Positions 25,065-34,376 of a stretch of 64,000 bases of DNA are shown in pieces. Source of the stretch: Halalkalicoccus sp. NIPERK01 (lineage in GTDB: Archaea; Halobacteriota; Halobacteria; Halobacteriales; Halalkalicoccaceae); NCBI RefSeq assembly GCF_030287405.1, contig NZ_JASVVV010000006.1:1-64000 (forward strand). Reading direction: 5' to 3'. Every line of letters starts with the position of its first letter. Position 1 is the first letter of the stretch. The notes beneath the pieces were generated by a model. It was not told where the DNA came from. It worked only from the letters and a program-made list of their open reading frames with translations, and did not search any database. The translations under genes were made by a program, and so were the position numbers.

Positions 25065-25724
25065 ATGGCCACTATTGCGGAGATGCGTATCCCGGCGAAC
25101 GAGTTCGCGCTGAGTCACACGCTCGATACGCTCCCGGACGTCAACTTCGAGATCGAGCGGATCGTCGCCCACGATCCCGACCACGTCATGCCGTACGTCT
25201 GGGCGACGGAGGCGGACACCGACGAGTTGGAGCGGGCGCTCGTCGACGATCCGAGCGTCGCCGAGGTCGAGTTGATCGCCGAACCGGGCGAGGAGACGCT
25301 CTATCAGATGGAGTGGATCGACTCGATCGAGGCGCTCGTCCACATCCTGACCGAGGAGGACGGGACGATCCTCGCCGCCGAGGGCCGACAGGACGGCTGG
25401 TTCATGCGGATCCTCTTTCCCGACCGGGACGCCCTCTCGCAGACCTACGAGTTCTGCGAGGAAAACGACCTCTCGATGGACGTCCAGCGCATCTACAACA
25501 TCGACCAGGGAAAGCAGGGCCGGTTCGGGCTGACCGACGAACAGGAGGAGACGATCGCCGCGGCCTACGACCACGGCTACTACGACGTCCCGCGGGACGT
25601 CTCGCTGTCGGACTTCGCCGAGGAACTCGACATCTCCCACCAGGCGCTCTCCGAACGCCTCCGGCGTGGCCACAAGACGCTCGTCGAGAACACGGTGATC
25701 GTCGGGCGCGACGGCGGGACGTGA
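25065..25724 (+). CDS. HTH_10 (bacterio-opsin activator family) regulator
   Basis: The 219-aa protein starts MATIAEMRIPANEFALSHTL, has the bacterio-opsin-activator N-terminal domain (about 1-155) and a C-terminal HTH_10 (about 160-210) with LTDEQEETIAAAYDHGYYDV and LSDFAEELDISHQALSERLR. It has the same two-part layout as the regulator at 21322-21975, so these are paralogues that could share ligand types. A Met 9 bp upstream is an alternative start. No target is evident. Confidence 0.88.
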   Translation: MATIAEMRIPANEFALSHTLDTLPDVNFEIERIVAHDPDHVMPYVWATEADTDELERALVDDPSVAEVELIAEPGEETLYQMEWIDSIEALVHILTEEDGTILAAEGRQDGWFMRILFPDRDALSQTYEFCEENDLSMDVQRIYNIDQGKQGRFGLTDEQEETIAAAYDHGYYDVPRDVSLSDFAEELDISHQALSERLRRGHKTLVENTVIVGRDGGT

Positions 25725-25837
25725 GTCATCGGGTCGTACGTAACCATTTTCGGCGCGTCTTCGGCGGTCTGGCGTCTCGGAAGTCTGAAACCCGAGGTCC
25801 GGGACGGCATGGCGAAGAAGAATTACGCACGTCCCCC

Positions 25838-26218
25838 TCAGGAGAGTTGGGCGGCGATGTCGGTCGAGGAGACCATCCCGATGAACTCGTCGTCGACGTC
25901 GACGACGGGGAAGTGGTTGATCCCGAGGCCCGTCATCATCGCGGCGACCTCCTCGAGGAAGAGGTCCGGCGGGACGGTCTCGACCTCGGTCGTCATCACG
26001 TCGGCGACCCGCAGTTCCGCGGGGTCGTGGCCCTCCGCGGCGGCGTCCAGTACGTCGGTGCTCGTGACGATCGACGGCGGACTGGTCGTCACGACCAGCG
26101 AGTTGATGTCGTTCTCGCGCATCGCCCTCGCGGCCTCCGCGACCGTCGCGTCCCGCGAGATCGTCTCTAGCGGCGTCGACATCACGTCCTCGACGCGGAT
26201 CCCGTCGTTGAGGTCCAT
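25838..26218 (-). CDS. two-CBS-domain protein
   Basis: The 126-aa protein is a pair of CBS domains (Bateman module): VEDVMSTPLETISRDATVAEAARAM with NSLVVTT..IVTSTDVL, then VADVMTTEVETVPPDLFLEEVAAMM with HFPVVDVDDEFIGMVSSTDI. Such modules usually bind adenosine ligands (AMP, ATP, SAM, NAD) and regulate a partner protein. With no effector domain here, the partner must be another protein. The ATG at 26218 is chosen over an in-frame Met 21 bp earlier. It is convergent with the upstream HTH_10 gene. Confidence 0.88.
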   Translation of the reverse strand: MDLNDGIRVEDVMSTPLETISRDATVAEAARAMRENDINSLVVTTSPPSIVTSTDVLDAAAEGHDPAELRVADVMTTEVETVPPDLFLEEVAAMMTGLGINHFPVVDVDDEFIGMVSSTDIAAQLS

Positions 26219-26320
26219 GTCCCTGCCAACGGATCTCACGGTATTGGGTGTTTCCCTCCCGGCGGAGCGAAACCGAAAGCGAGCACATAGCTATGTCGTT
26301 CCGCGTGCTGGTAGACGACG

Positions 26321-26566
26321 ATGACCGACGAGGCTTCGGCGCTCGAGTGTTATCGGCGCGCCTGTGAGGACGCCGCCGAGTTCCGCGTGTACGAACGCTA
26401 TCAGGAGGAGAACGACCTCGGAGCCGTCGAGGCGGAGGTGGCGCTCTGTCGGCGACACGCGGCCGAGGAACGCCCGAGCAACCTCGGTCGGTCCTACCCG
26501 GGGTACGTCTTCAGGGTCGACCCGATCGGCGACGGCCCGGTCGAGGGACGCGAGCAGGAGCTGTAG
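26321..26566 (+). CDS. small conserved-looking haloarchaeal protein, unknown (81 aa)
   Basis: The product is a short charged helical protein (ECYRRACEDAAEFRVYERYQ, LCRRHAAEERPSNLG) with two Cys and a His but no clean zinc motif, and an aromatic C-terminal patch (RSYPGYVFRVDPIGDG). Its composition is typical of real haloarchaeal genes. It is divergent from the CBS gene and precedes the FNT-UspA gene by 65 bp. No function can be stated. Confidence 0.5.
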   Translation: MTDEASALECYRRACEDAAEFRVYERYQEENDLGAVEAEVALCRRHAAEERPSNLGRSYPGYVFRVDPIGDGPVEGREQEL

Positions 26567-26631
26567 CCGTAGTAAGAGGATAGCGACGTCGAAAGCCAAT
26601 CCCTTAGTTGCTCTGTCGACTCGATCCGCCA

Positions 26632-28449
26632 ATGAGCGATTCCGATCCTCCCTCCGACGCCGACAGGGTACGCGAGGCGGTCGAACGGTCCCGGAGCGGG
26701 GCCCCCGCGGCCGGGGCGGTCGTCCGGGATCGGTTCTCGGCCGACGAGGTGTTCCAGCGGATCGTCGCGGCCGCCGACGAGGAGGTCACCTCGGGGAGCC
26801 GCGAACTGTTCTTCAGCGCGCTCGCCGCGGGCTTCGCCATCACGATCACCTTTCTGCTCTACGTGTCGGTGACGGCCACGACCGGCGGCGATCCGGTCCT
26901 GAGCGCGCTGTTGTACCCGCTCGGGTTCGTCTACATCATCATCGGCGGCTATCAACTGTACACCGAAAACACGCTGCCGCCGGTGGCGCTGGCGCTCGAA
27001 CGGCTGACCAGCATTCCGACGCTGTTGCGCCACTGGCTGATCGTCCTCGCCGGCAACTTCCTCGGCGGCGCGATCGGTGCCGCCGTCCTCACGTGGGGCG
27101 GCGTCTTCTCCCCCGAGGCGACGGCCGTGGCGCTCGAACTCTCGCACAAGGGCGTCGCGACCTCGGGATGGAGCCTCTTTTTCAAGGGTGCGTTCGCCGG
27201 CCTGATCGTCGCGGGCGTCGTCTGGATCGTCTACGCCTCGCGCGATACGATCTCCCGGCTCGTGGTCGTCTATCTGGCCTTCCTCGCCATCCCGCTCGGG
27301 GACCTGTTTCACGTGGTCGTCTCCTTCACCGAGATGGCGTTTCTGGTCTTCGCCGGCGAACTCGCGTTCCTCGTCGGGATGGTCGATTTCGTCGTCCCCG
27401 TCCTCCTCGGGAACACGATCGGCGGGATCGTGCTGGTGACCGTCGTCAACTACTTCCAGACGAGCGAGCGCCGCCTCGAATCCGTGCGGTTGGAGGGAGC
27501 GGACCGGCAGCTATCGATTCGGGAGTGGGCGCTCGGCAGCCTCGCGGGGCGCTCGTACGTCCCGATGATCGACACCGCCGAGTCGATCGTCGCCGAGGAC
27601 CCCGACGAGTACCGGGTGCTGGTGCCGATCGCGAACCCCCGAACCGAGACGCGACTCGTGGACCTCGCCTGCACGCTCGCCAGCCGGAAGGAGTCGGCGA
27701 CCGTCCACGTCGTCCACATCGTCCAGACGCCCGATCAGATCTCCCGGGAGTACGGCGCCGGCCAGCGCCAGCGGATCGTCGACGAGTCCGACAGGCTGCT
27801 GAATGACGTCCGCGAGACGGTCAAGGGGTACGACGTCGGCTGTGAGACCTCGACGGTCGTCTCCCAGCGGTCGTTCGAGGAGATCTTCGGGATCGCCGAC
27901 CGCGAGCGCTCCGACCTCGTGGTCATGGAGTGGGGCGCCAACCAGCTGTGGGGGGCGGCCCGGGCCGAGCGCCCGATCAGCGAACTGACCAGCCGACTGC
28001 CCTGTGACTTCCTCGTGCTCAAGAACCGCGGGCTCGACGCCTCGCGGATCCTCCTGCCGACCGCCGGGGGGCCGGACTCGGACCTGAGCGCCGAGGTCGC
28101 CCGGACGCTTCGCTCGACCGTCGGCTCGGAACTCACCCTGCTGCACGTCGTCGACGGCCCCGACGAGCGCGAAGTCGGCGAGCAGTTTCTCACCGACTGG
28201 GCCGCAGACCACGACCTGGACGACGCGGCGCTCGTGGTCGACGAGTCGGGCGACGTCGAGGGGGCGATCGCGCGGGAGGCCGCCGAGCACACGATGGTGC
28301 TGATCGGGGCGACCGAGCGCGGCCTGCTCTCGCGGCTCGTCAGCGGGTCGCTTCACTTCAGCGTCCTCCACGACGTCGACCAGACGGTGCTGCTCGCGGA
28401 ACGCCCGTCCGGGCGACCCCTCCTGACGCGGCTGTTCGGGTGGCGCTGA
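26632..28449 (+). CDS. FNT-family channel fused to two UspA domains
   Basis: The first 60 residues are a charged cytoplasmic segment (RFSADEVFQRIVAAADEEV). Residues about 60-300 form the FNT fold with repeated hydrophobic helices and motifs such as GGYQLYTENTLPP and NFLGGAIGAAVLTWGG, then HKGVATSGWSLFFKGAFAG, as in formate/nitrite transporters. Residues about 320-605 contain two universal-stress-protein domains (EYRVLVPIANPRTETR; ASRILLPTAGGPDSD; VLIGATERGLLSRL). FNT channels pass formate, nitrite or related small acids. The UspA part may bind a nucleotide to gate the channel, an inference from domain joining. The start is the ATG at 26632. Confidence 0.85.
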   Translation: MSDSDPPSDADRVREAVERSRSGAPAAGAVVRDRFSADEVFQRIVAAADEEVTSGSRELFFSALAAGFAITITFLLYVSVTATTGGDPVLSALLYPLGFVYIIIGGYQLYTENTLPPVALALERLTSIPTLLRHWLIVLAGNFLGGAIGAAVLTWGGVFSPEATAVALELSHKGVATSGWSLFFKGAFAGLIVAGVVWIVYASRDTISRLVVVYLAFLAIPLGDLFHVVVSFTEMAFLVFAGELAFLVGMVDFVVPVLLGNTIGGIVLVTVVNYFQTSERRLESVRLEGADRQLSIREWALGSLAGRSYVPMIDTAESIVAEDPDEYRVLVPIANPRTETRLVDLACTLASRKESATVHVVHIVQTPDQISREYGAGQRQRIVDESDRLLNDVRETVKGYDVGCETSTVVSQRSFEEIFGIADRERSDLVVMEWGANQLWGAARAERPISELTSRLPCDFLVLKNRGLDASRILLPTAGGPDSDLSAEVARTLRSTVGSELTLLHVVDGPDEREVGEQFLTDWAADHDLDDAALVVDESGDVEGAIAREAAEHTMVLIGATERGLLSRLVSGSLHFSVLHDVDQTVLLAERPSGRPLLTRLFGWR

Positions 28450-28504
28450 GGGGGGAGACGCGCTTCGATCACGCTTTTGTCCCTCGGCCGGGACCCACGA
28501 ACGA

Positions 28505-30262
28505 GTGAACGACTCAGAGATCGAACGGCGCTGGTGGAAGGAGGCCGTGGTCTACCAGGTCTACCCCCGCAGCTTCAACGACACCGACGGCGATGGAGTG
28601 GGCGACGTCCCGGGGATCCTCGAGAGAGTGGAGTACCTCGATTCGTTGGGGATCGACGCCGTCTGGCTCAATCCGGTCTACGCCTCGCCGATGGCCGACA
28701 ACGGCTACGACGTCTCGGACTATCGGGCGATCCACCCCGCGTTCGGAACGATGGACGACTGGGAGACGCTGTTGGAGGAACTGCACGCCCGGGACATCCG
28801 GCTGATCATGGACCTGGTGGTGAACCACACCTCCGACGAACACGAGTGGTTCGTCCGCTCGCGGGCGGGCGATCCCGAGTACCGGGACTTCTACTGGTGG
28901 CGAGAGGGAACGGATGCCGAGGACGTCGACTGGGAGAGCACGGAGGGGCCCGCGGGCGAGACCCCACCCAACGGCTGGCGGTCGATCTTCGGCGGGCCGG
29001 CGTGGGCCTACGACGACGAGCGCGAGGCGTGGTACCTCCACCTCTTCGACCGCAAGCAACCGGACCTGAACTGGCGAAACGAGGCGGTGCGCGAGTCGGT
29101 GTACGAGATGATGGAGTGGTGGCTCGAGAAGGGCATCGACGGCTTCCGCCTCGACGCCATCGCCCACATCGGGAAGGCGGATGGGCTGCCGACCGACCTC
29201 GGAGAGCCGCTGAACGGAACGATGAAGTACGCCGGCAACGACCCCCGCGTCCACGAGTACCTCACCGAGATGAACGAGGCGCTGTTCGACCGGGAGCTTC
29301 TGACCGTCGGCGAGGTCGGGACGCCGACGATCCCCGACGAGGACGCCCGCGCGTACCTCGACCCCGACCGGGACGGCCTCTCGATGCTGACGCACTTCGA
29401 GCACGTGCGCCTCGATCAGGGGGGTGCGATCTACGAGCCCGGCGAGTGGACTCTCTCCGAATTGAAGGCGGTGATCGACCGCTGGGACGCGCTCACGGAC
29501 GAGGAGGGGTGGGTCGCCCAGTACCTCTCGAACCACGACCAGCCCCGGCAGGTCTCGCGGTTCGGGAGCGAGGCCTTTCGTCGGGAGTCGGCGAAGCTGC
29601 TGGGGACGCTGTTGCACACCCTGCGGGGGACGCCGTTCGTCTACCAGGGCGAGGAACTCGGGATGACCAACTACCCGTGGGCCTCGCTCTCGGAGTTCGA
29701 GGACGTCGCCACCCGCAACCCCGTCGAGCGGGCGATCGAACGCGGCGAGATCGAGTCCTTTGAGGCGGTCCGTGAGGCCGTCGCCAAGGCGAGCCGCGAC
29801 AACGCCCGGACGCCCGTCCAGTGGACGAGTGGGAGAAACGCCGGCTTTTCCGACGGCGAGCCCTGGATCGCGGTCAACCCCGACAAGGAGACGATCAACG
29901 CCGAACGGGCTCGGGAGGACCCCGACTCGGTCTGGCACTACTACCGCGAGTTGATCGCGCTGCGCTCCGAGGAGGCCGTTGGCGACGCCCTCGTCTACGG
30001 CGAGTACGACCAGCTCACCCCCGACCACGAGTCGCTGTGGGCGTACACCCGGACCTTCGAGGACGAGCGCCTGCTCGTGGCGCTCAACTTCGCCGACGAA
30101 CCGACGCCGATCGAGTTCCCGGCGGCGGACGTCGAGGTCGACCAGGAGGCCTCCCTGGAGCCCCTGCTCGCGAACTACGACGTCGAGTCGGAGACGACGG
30201 TGGCGGACCTGCTCGACGACACGCTCCGCCCCTGGGAGGCCCGCGTCTACCGCGTGGCGTGA
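28505..30262 (+). CDS. GH13 alpha-glucosidase (oligo-1,6-glucosidase-like)
   Basis: The 585-aa enzyme has the GH13 signatures: YQVYPRSFNDTDGDGVGDVPGI, DLVVNHTS (about 103), GFRLDAI with nucleophile D217, TVGEVG with acid/base E270, and SNHDQPR with D346. The C-terminal beta domain starts near 500. It would hydrolyse alpha-glucosidic bonds of small malto- or isomalto-oligosaccharides. The GTG at 28505 is the start; no signal is present, so it works in the cytoplasm. It follows the FNT-UspA gene by 55 bp without an obvious link. Confidence 0.9.
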   Translation: MNDSEIERRWWKEAVVYQVYPRSFNDTDGDGVGDVPGILERVEYLDSLGIDAVWLNPVYASPMADNGYDVSDYRAIHPAFGTMDDWETLLEELHARDIRLIMDLVVNHTSDEHEWFVRSRAGDPEYRDFYWWREGTDAEDVDWESTEGPAGETPPNGWRSIFGGPAWAYDDEREAWYLHLFDRKQPDLNWRNEAVRESVYEMMEWWLEKGIDGFRLDAIAHIGKADGLPTDLGEPLNGTMKYAGNDPRVHEYLTEMNEALFDRELLTVGEVGTPTIPDEDARAYLDPDRDGLSMLTHFEHVRLDQGGAIYEPGEWTLSELKAVIDRWDALTDEEGWVAQYLSNHDQPRQVSRFGSEAFRRESAKLLGTLLHTLRGTPFVYQGEELGMTNYPWASLSEFEDVATRNPVERAIERGEIESFEAVREAVAKASRDNARTPVQWTSGRNAGFSDGEPWIAVNPDKETINAERAREDPDSVWHYYRELIALRSEEAVGDALVYGEYDQLTPDHESLWAYTRTFEDERLLVALNFADEPTPIEFPAADVEVDQEASLEPLLANYDVESETTVADLLDDTLRPWEARVYRVA

Positions 30263-30400
30263 CCGCGGCTCCGGAGGCCGGGTCGACGGGCGCGGACCGG
30301 GAACTCGATACCGGGGTCCCGATCCGACGACGGGGACCGAACGGCCGTGAACCGCGGGCGGATCTGTGGGCTTTTCCGGCTCCGTGAGCTACGCGGGGCC

Positions 30401-30874
30401 ATGGGAATCGAACCCGGCGATCAGGCGACGATCGAGTACACCGGACGATTGACCGACGACGAGGGGACGGTCTTCGACACGTCCCGCGAGGCGGTCGCCG
30501 AGGAGGCGGGGCTGGCCGAGGCCCAGCCCGAACGGGAGTACGAACCGCTCACGGTCGAGCCCGGCGCGGGCCAGCTCATCGAGGGGTTCGACGAGGGGCT
30601 CGTCGGGCTGGAGGAGGGCGACACCGAGACGATCACCGTCCCCCCGGAGAAGGGCTACGGCGAGCGCAGCGACGACCGGGTCGTGGAACAGGACCGCGAG
30701 GAGTTCGAGGAGCACCTCGGCCAGCCCCCCGAGGAGGGGATGCGGATCCAGACCGAGCGCCAGCAGGTCGGGGAGATCGTCGAGGTCACCGAGGAGGCCG
30801 TCCGGCTCGACTTCAACCACGAACTGGCCGGCGAGACCCTCGAGTTCGACGTCGAGGTCGTCTCGATCGACTGA
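30401..30874 (+). CDS. FKBP-type peptidyl-prolyl isomerase (SlyD-like)
   Basis: The 157-aa protein begins MGIEPGDQATIEYTGRLTDDEG, then GQLIEGFDEGLVGLEEGDTE, the FKBP core, with an inserted flap (ERSDDRVVEQDREEFEEHL) and QQVGEIVEVTEEAVRLDFNHELAG, typical of SlyD-type archaeal FKBPs. It should catalyse cis-trans isomerisation of proline peptide bonds and act as a folding chaperone in the cytoplasm. The ATG at 30401 precedes the first conserved strand; an upstream in-frame ATG gives an unrelated basic extension. The protein is very acidic, as expected for a halophile. Confidence 0.9.
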   Translation: MGIEPGDQATIEYTGRLTDDEGTVFDTSREAVAEEAGLAEAQPEREYEPLTVEPGAGQLIEGFDEGLVGLEEGDTETITVPPEKGYGERSDDRVVEQDREEFEEHLGQPPEEGMRIQTERQQVGEIVEVTEEAVRLDFNHELAGETLEFDVEVVSID

Positions 30875-30970
30875 GATCGGCGAGCGGTCAGTAGAGACGA
30901 ACGGATCAGAGGCAAAGCTCGACGGTCGCGGAACGGTCGTTTTTTACCCCGGTACGGGCAGAGTGGGAGT

Positions 30971-32161
30971 ATGAACGACGCGCCCGAGTTCGACGAACTC
31001 CTCCCACCGGATCGAACGCTCATGGGGCCCGGCCCCAGCGACGTCCACCCCCGCGTGCTGCGCTCGATGGCGACGCCGCTGGTGGGGTATCTCGACGACT
31101 ACTGCGTCGAGGTCATGGACGACATCCAGGACGGACTGCGATACCTGTTCCAGACCGACAACGAACACACGCTCGCGGTCAGCGGCACGGGCTCGGCCGC
31201 GATGGAGGCCGCCTTCGGGAACCTCGTCGAGCCCGGCGAGACCGTCCTCGTGCCCGACAACGGCTACTTCGGCGCGCGGATGGGCGAGATCGCGGAACGC
31301 GCCGGCGGCGACGTCGTCACGGTGAGCGCGCCGTGGGGCGAGCCGCTCGACCCCGCGGACGTCGAGGAGGCCTTCGCCGAACACTCGCCGACCGTGTTCG
31401 GGTTCGTCCACGGCGAGACCTCGACGGGCGTGCGCCAGACCGACGTCCCCGAACTCACGCGGATCGCCCACGAGAACGACGCCTACGCGATCGCCGACAC
31501 CGTCGCCTCCCTCGGGGGCTGTGAGTTCCGTACCGACGAGTGGGACGTCGACGTGGTCTACTCGGGCTCCCAGAAGTGCCTCTCGGCCCCGCCGGGCGCG
31601 AGCCCGATCACGTTCAACCCTCGCGCGGTCGAGAAGGTCCGCGCCCGCGAGGAGCCCGTCCGGTCGTGGTATCTCGATCTGGAGGGGGTCTGGGAGTACT
31701 GGGGCGACGAGCGCAACTACCACCACACCGGCCCGATCTCGACGCTGTACGCGCTCCGCGAGGCGCTGCGACTCGTGAGCGAGGCGAGCCTCAAGGGGAC
31801 GTGGGAGCGCCATCGCCGGGTCGCGGGCGCGCTCAAGGCGGGCGTCGAGGAGATGGGGGTCGGGCTGAACGTCGCCGACGAACACTGGCTGCCGACGCTC
31901 AACCCCGTTCGCGTGCCCGAGGGCGTCGACGACGGACGGGTCATCGACCGCCTCGTCGACGAACACGGCATCGAGATCGTCGGCGGGCTGGGCGCGCTCG
32001 ACGGCGAGATCTTCCGCGTGGGCTGTATGGGCCACTCGGCGCGTCCGGCGAACGTCGCGCAGTTCGTCGCCGCGTTCGGGTCGGTGCTGGCAGACGCGGG
32101 CGCCGACGTCGACCTCGAGGCCGGGGCCGGCGCGACGGCGAGCGCGCTCGGGACGCGGTAG
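30971..32161 (+). CDS. PLP aminotransferase, alanine-glyoxylate/serine-pyruvate type
   Basis: The 396-aa enzyme is a class V fold aminotransferase: MGPGPSDVHPRVLRSMATP at the N-terminus, SGTGSAAMEAA for the phosphate, D176 (AIADTVASLGG) and the PLP-binding Lys K202 in SGSQKCLSAPPG. Such enzymes use alanine or serine to aminate glyoxylate or hydroxypyruvate. It could serve photorespiration-like glyoxylate clearance or serine metabolism. The gene stands 96 bp after the FKBP gene with its own TATA-like TTTTTTACC (about 30940). The last 20 residues are an Ala/Gly-rich tail. Confidence 0.9.
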   Translation: MNDAPEFDELLPPDRTLMGPGPSDVHPRVLRSMATPLVGYLDDYCVEVMDDIQDGLRYLFQTDNEHTLAVSGTGSAAMEAAFGNLVEPGETVLVPDNGYFGARMGEIAERAGGDVVTVSAPWGEPLDPADVEEAFAEHSPTVFGFVHGETSTGVRQTDVPELTRIAHENDAYAIADTVASLGGCEFRTDEWDVDVVYSGSQKCLSAPPGASPITFNPRAVEKVRAREEPVRSWYLDLEGVWEYWGDERNYHHTGPISTLYALREALRLVSEASLKGTWERHRRVAGALKAGVEEMGVGLNVADEHWLPTLNPVRVPEGVDDGRVIDRLVDEHGIEIVGGLGALDGEIFRVGCMGHSARPANVAQFVAAFGSVLADAGADVDLEAGAGATASALGTR

Positions 32162-32197
32162 ACCCGCGCCATCGCGAACCCAGCGTTTGAACGGTGA

Positions 32198-33493
32198 TTA
32201 CGCCTCGCCAGCAGCCGGTTCCCCGATGGCGTGCAGGGCCTGCTCCGAGCGCGCGTAGACCGTCCCGTCGACGACGACCGGGGCCGCGATCACCGCCAGG
32301 TCGAGCGTCGACAGGACCGCGCCCGTCGCCGCGTCGATCGCGTAGAGCCCGTCGGTCAGGATGCCGAACCTGCTCGAATCGCTCCCGACGTAGAGCACGC
32401 CGCCGGCGACCGTCGGCGCCGTCGAGACGTGGACGTCCCCGTCGTCGCCGTGGATCGTCCAGCCACCCGTCCCGTCGGCGTCGCGGACGGCGATGCCGGA
32501 GACGGAGGTGAAATCGACCGCCGTCGTGTAGATCCGGCCGCCGCCCGCGGCGATCGGGTGGAGGTCGAACCCGGCGTAGGTACGGGTGATCGGCCGCTCG
32601 TCGCCGCCGGTCGCCCGGTCCAGCGAGACGAGGCCGTAGATCGGGGTCCGGAAGATGTCCTCCTCGCCGCCGGCGGTCGTCCGCAGGTAGACGCGCCCGT
32701 TTGCGACGACCGGCGGGCCGACGAGGTTCGCCTCCGAGGCGCTCGGCGGGACGAGGTCGTGTTCCCACCGAACGCGTCCCGTCCGGGCACCGAGGGCGAA
32801 GACGGTCCGGTCCAGCCCGCGGTCGCCCGCGACGCGGCCGACGTACACGCAGTTCCCGCACACGGCGGGCGGGGTGAGTCGGCCCCCGAGGGGCCGTCGC
32901 CAGACGACCACGCCGGAGACCGTGTTGACGCCGTAGACGGTCTCCTCGTCGGTGACGTAGAGGCGTCGCCCGGCGAGGGCGAGGCCGCCGTCCTCCGAGG
33001 GGCCGCCGGTCTCGATCGGGAACGTCCACTCGACGGTGCCGTCCGCGCGCGAGTAGGCCCGAAGCGAGTCGCCGCCCGCGTAGAGTCGCCGCGCGTCGAG
33101 CGCGAGCGCGTTCGTTCGTTCCTCGAGGTCGACCGCCCAGCGGACGCCTCCGTCGGCCGCCTCTAGCGCGTACAGGACGTCGTGATGTTCGTCCGGATCG
33201 GACGACTCGCCGACCAGATAGACGCTATCGTCGTCGACGACGGGGCCGACCCTCGGGCGGACGTCGAAGCGCCACCGCTCCTCGAGGCCGGTTTTCGGAC
33301 CGGTGGCAGTCGGGTGGTAGCCGGTGTGGGCCCCGCTGTAGCGCTGTTGTGGCCACGATCCTTCGGCCGAGGGCTCCCGATGGAAGCCCGGCACGCTCCC
33401 CGACTCGGGTCGCGCCGCCGCCGTCGGGGCCAGGAAGCTACCGGCGGTGATCGCTCCGGTCGCCCGCAGGACGTCTCGGCGCGACGGATGCAT
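32198..33493 (-). CDS. Tat-exported PQQ-type beta-propeller protein
   Basis: From the ATG at 33493 (431 aa) the Tat signal SRRDVLRATGAITAGSF leads into repeated WD/PQQ-like blades, seen as recurring pairs such as VYLVGESSDPDEHHDVLYAL, LYAGGDSLRAYSRADGTVEW, LYVTDEETVYGVN and VYVGRVAGDRGLDRTVFALG. It is probably a seven- or eight-bladed propeller of the outer-membrane-assembly or alcohol-dehydrogenase-like type without clear PQQ catalytic residues. It is expected outside the membrane. The start at 33493 beats an upstream Met at 33526 because it gives the standard short n-region. Confidence 0.75.
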   Translation of the reverse strand: MHPSRRDVLRATGAITAGSFLAPTAAARPESGSVPGFHREPSAEGSWPQQRYSGAHTGYHPTATGPKTGLEERWRFDVRPRVGPVVDDDSVYLVGESSDPDEHHDVLYALEAADGGVRWAVDLEERTNALALDARRLYAGGDSLRAYSRADGTVEWTFPIETGGPSEDGGLALAGRRLYVTDEETVYGVNTVSGVVVWRRPLGGRLTPPAVCGNCVYVGRVAGDRGLDRTVFALGARTGRVRWEHDLVPPSASEANLVGPPVVANGRVYLRTTAGGEEDIFRTPIYGLVSLDRATGGDERPITRTYAGFDLHPIAAGGGRIYTTAVDFTSVSGIAVRDADGTGGWTIHGDDGDVHVSTAPTVAGGVLYVGSDSSRFGILTDGLYAIDAATGAVLSTLDLAVIAAPVVVDGTVYARSEQALHAIGEPAAGEA

Positions 33494-33785
33494 CTCTAGT
33501 ACGTGGTGGATCGATGTCGTCCCCATCGCATTCCGTAACGTTCGGCGAATATATAACGATTTTTCAGGATAATTGAATCATCGGCTTCGATCGTGCTTTC
33601 TCCGGGCGATATCGTGTCGTCAGTTAGTTGATAATCATGGCCTGAATCGGGGACTACTCGGGAACGGGTCCCGGCCGCTCGTCGACCGTCGTACGGAGCG
33701 AGGTCCCGACGGGGCCCGACGGAACCGCCACGTCGGCGATGGCCACCGTTCGTCGGCGGGGGTATCCGGAGGGGGTTCGGCCGAC

Positions 33786-34376
33786 TCACAGGGCGGAGTG
33801 CGTCGCCTGGGCGATTCCGAACGGGTCCGTCGTCGATCCCTCGGCCACGATGCTCCCGTCCAGCAGGACCAACACAGTCAACTCGTCGTCGTCGTCGTGT
33901 CGCTTCTGGACCGCGACCGAGATGACGTCGAGGTCGTCGTCGATCTCGACGGTCTGCAGTCCCGACCGGTCGAACGAACTGGTCCTGCGGCGCGTCGAGT
34001 ACGCCAGGGTCCAGTCCCCGTCGTAATCGACCTGGGCGTATACCGTACCCTGCATCCCCGGGTCATCGGTCCCGGTCCCCCCCGTGTCGTCCGCTTCGAC
34101 CCCCTCGGCCTCCGTCTCGTCCCCGTTTCCGACCTCCTCTTCGACGGCCGTTCGCGTCATCGATTCCAGTTCGCCCCGGTCGATCTCCTCGTCCGCTGCG
34201 TCGTCCTCGGGCGGGCCGTCGTCCGTGTCCGCGTCTTCTCGCGAGGAGGCGTCGTCGCCGGCCGAACCGTCGTCCGAGGCCGGATCGTCGCCGGCGGTAT
34301 CGATCGCGTCCGTACACCCGGCGAGTGCCGCCACGAGGGCGAGTCCCGCTCCTTCGAGATATCGTCTTCGGTGCAT
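33786..34376 (-). CDS. exported lipoprotein, unknown function (196 aa)
   Basis: The ATG at 34376 is followed by RRRYLEGAGLALVAALAGC, a short signal ending in a lipobox Cys at about residue 21. Residues about 22-105 are an acidic Asp/Glu/Ser/Thr-rich spacer; the final 90 residues (GTVYAQVDYDGDWTLAYST to the end) form a compact beta-rich domain. No enzyme motif is seen. Codon use in the low-complexity spacer makes the reverse strand look open, but the signal and domain support this strand. Confidence 0.6.
   Translation of the reverse strand: MHRRRYLEGAGLALVAALAGCTDAIDTAGDDPASDDGSAGDDASSREDADTDDGPPEDDAADEEIDRGELESMTRTAVEEEVGNGDETEAEGVEADDTGGTGTDDPGMQGTVYAQVDYDGDWTLAYSTRRRTSSFDRSGLQTVEIDDDLDVISVAVQKRHDDDDELTVLVLLDGSIVAEGSTTDPFGIAQATHSAL

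Noticed and set aside
31941-33029. 362-codon Arg-rich minus-strand frame overlapping the aminotransferase and beta-propeller genes
   Set aside because: No domain, strongly biased composition, and antisense or out-of-frame to two well supported genes.
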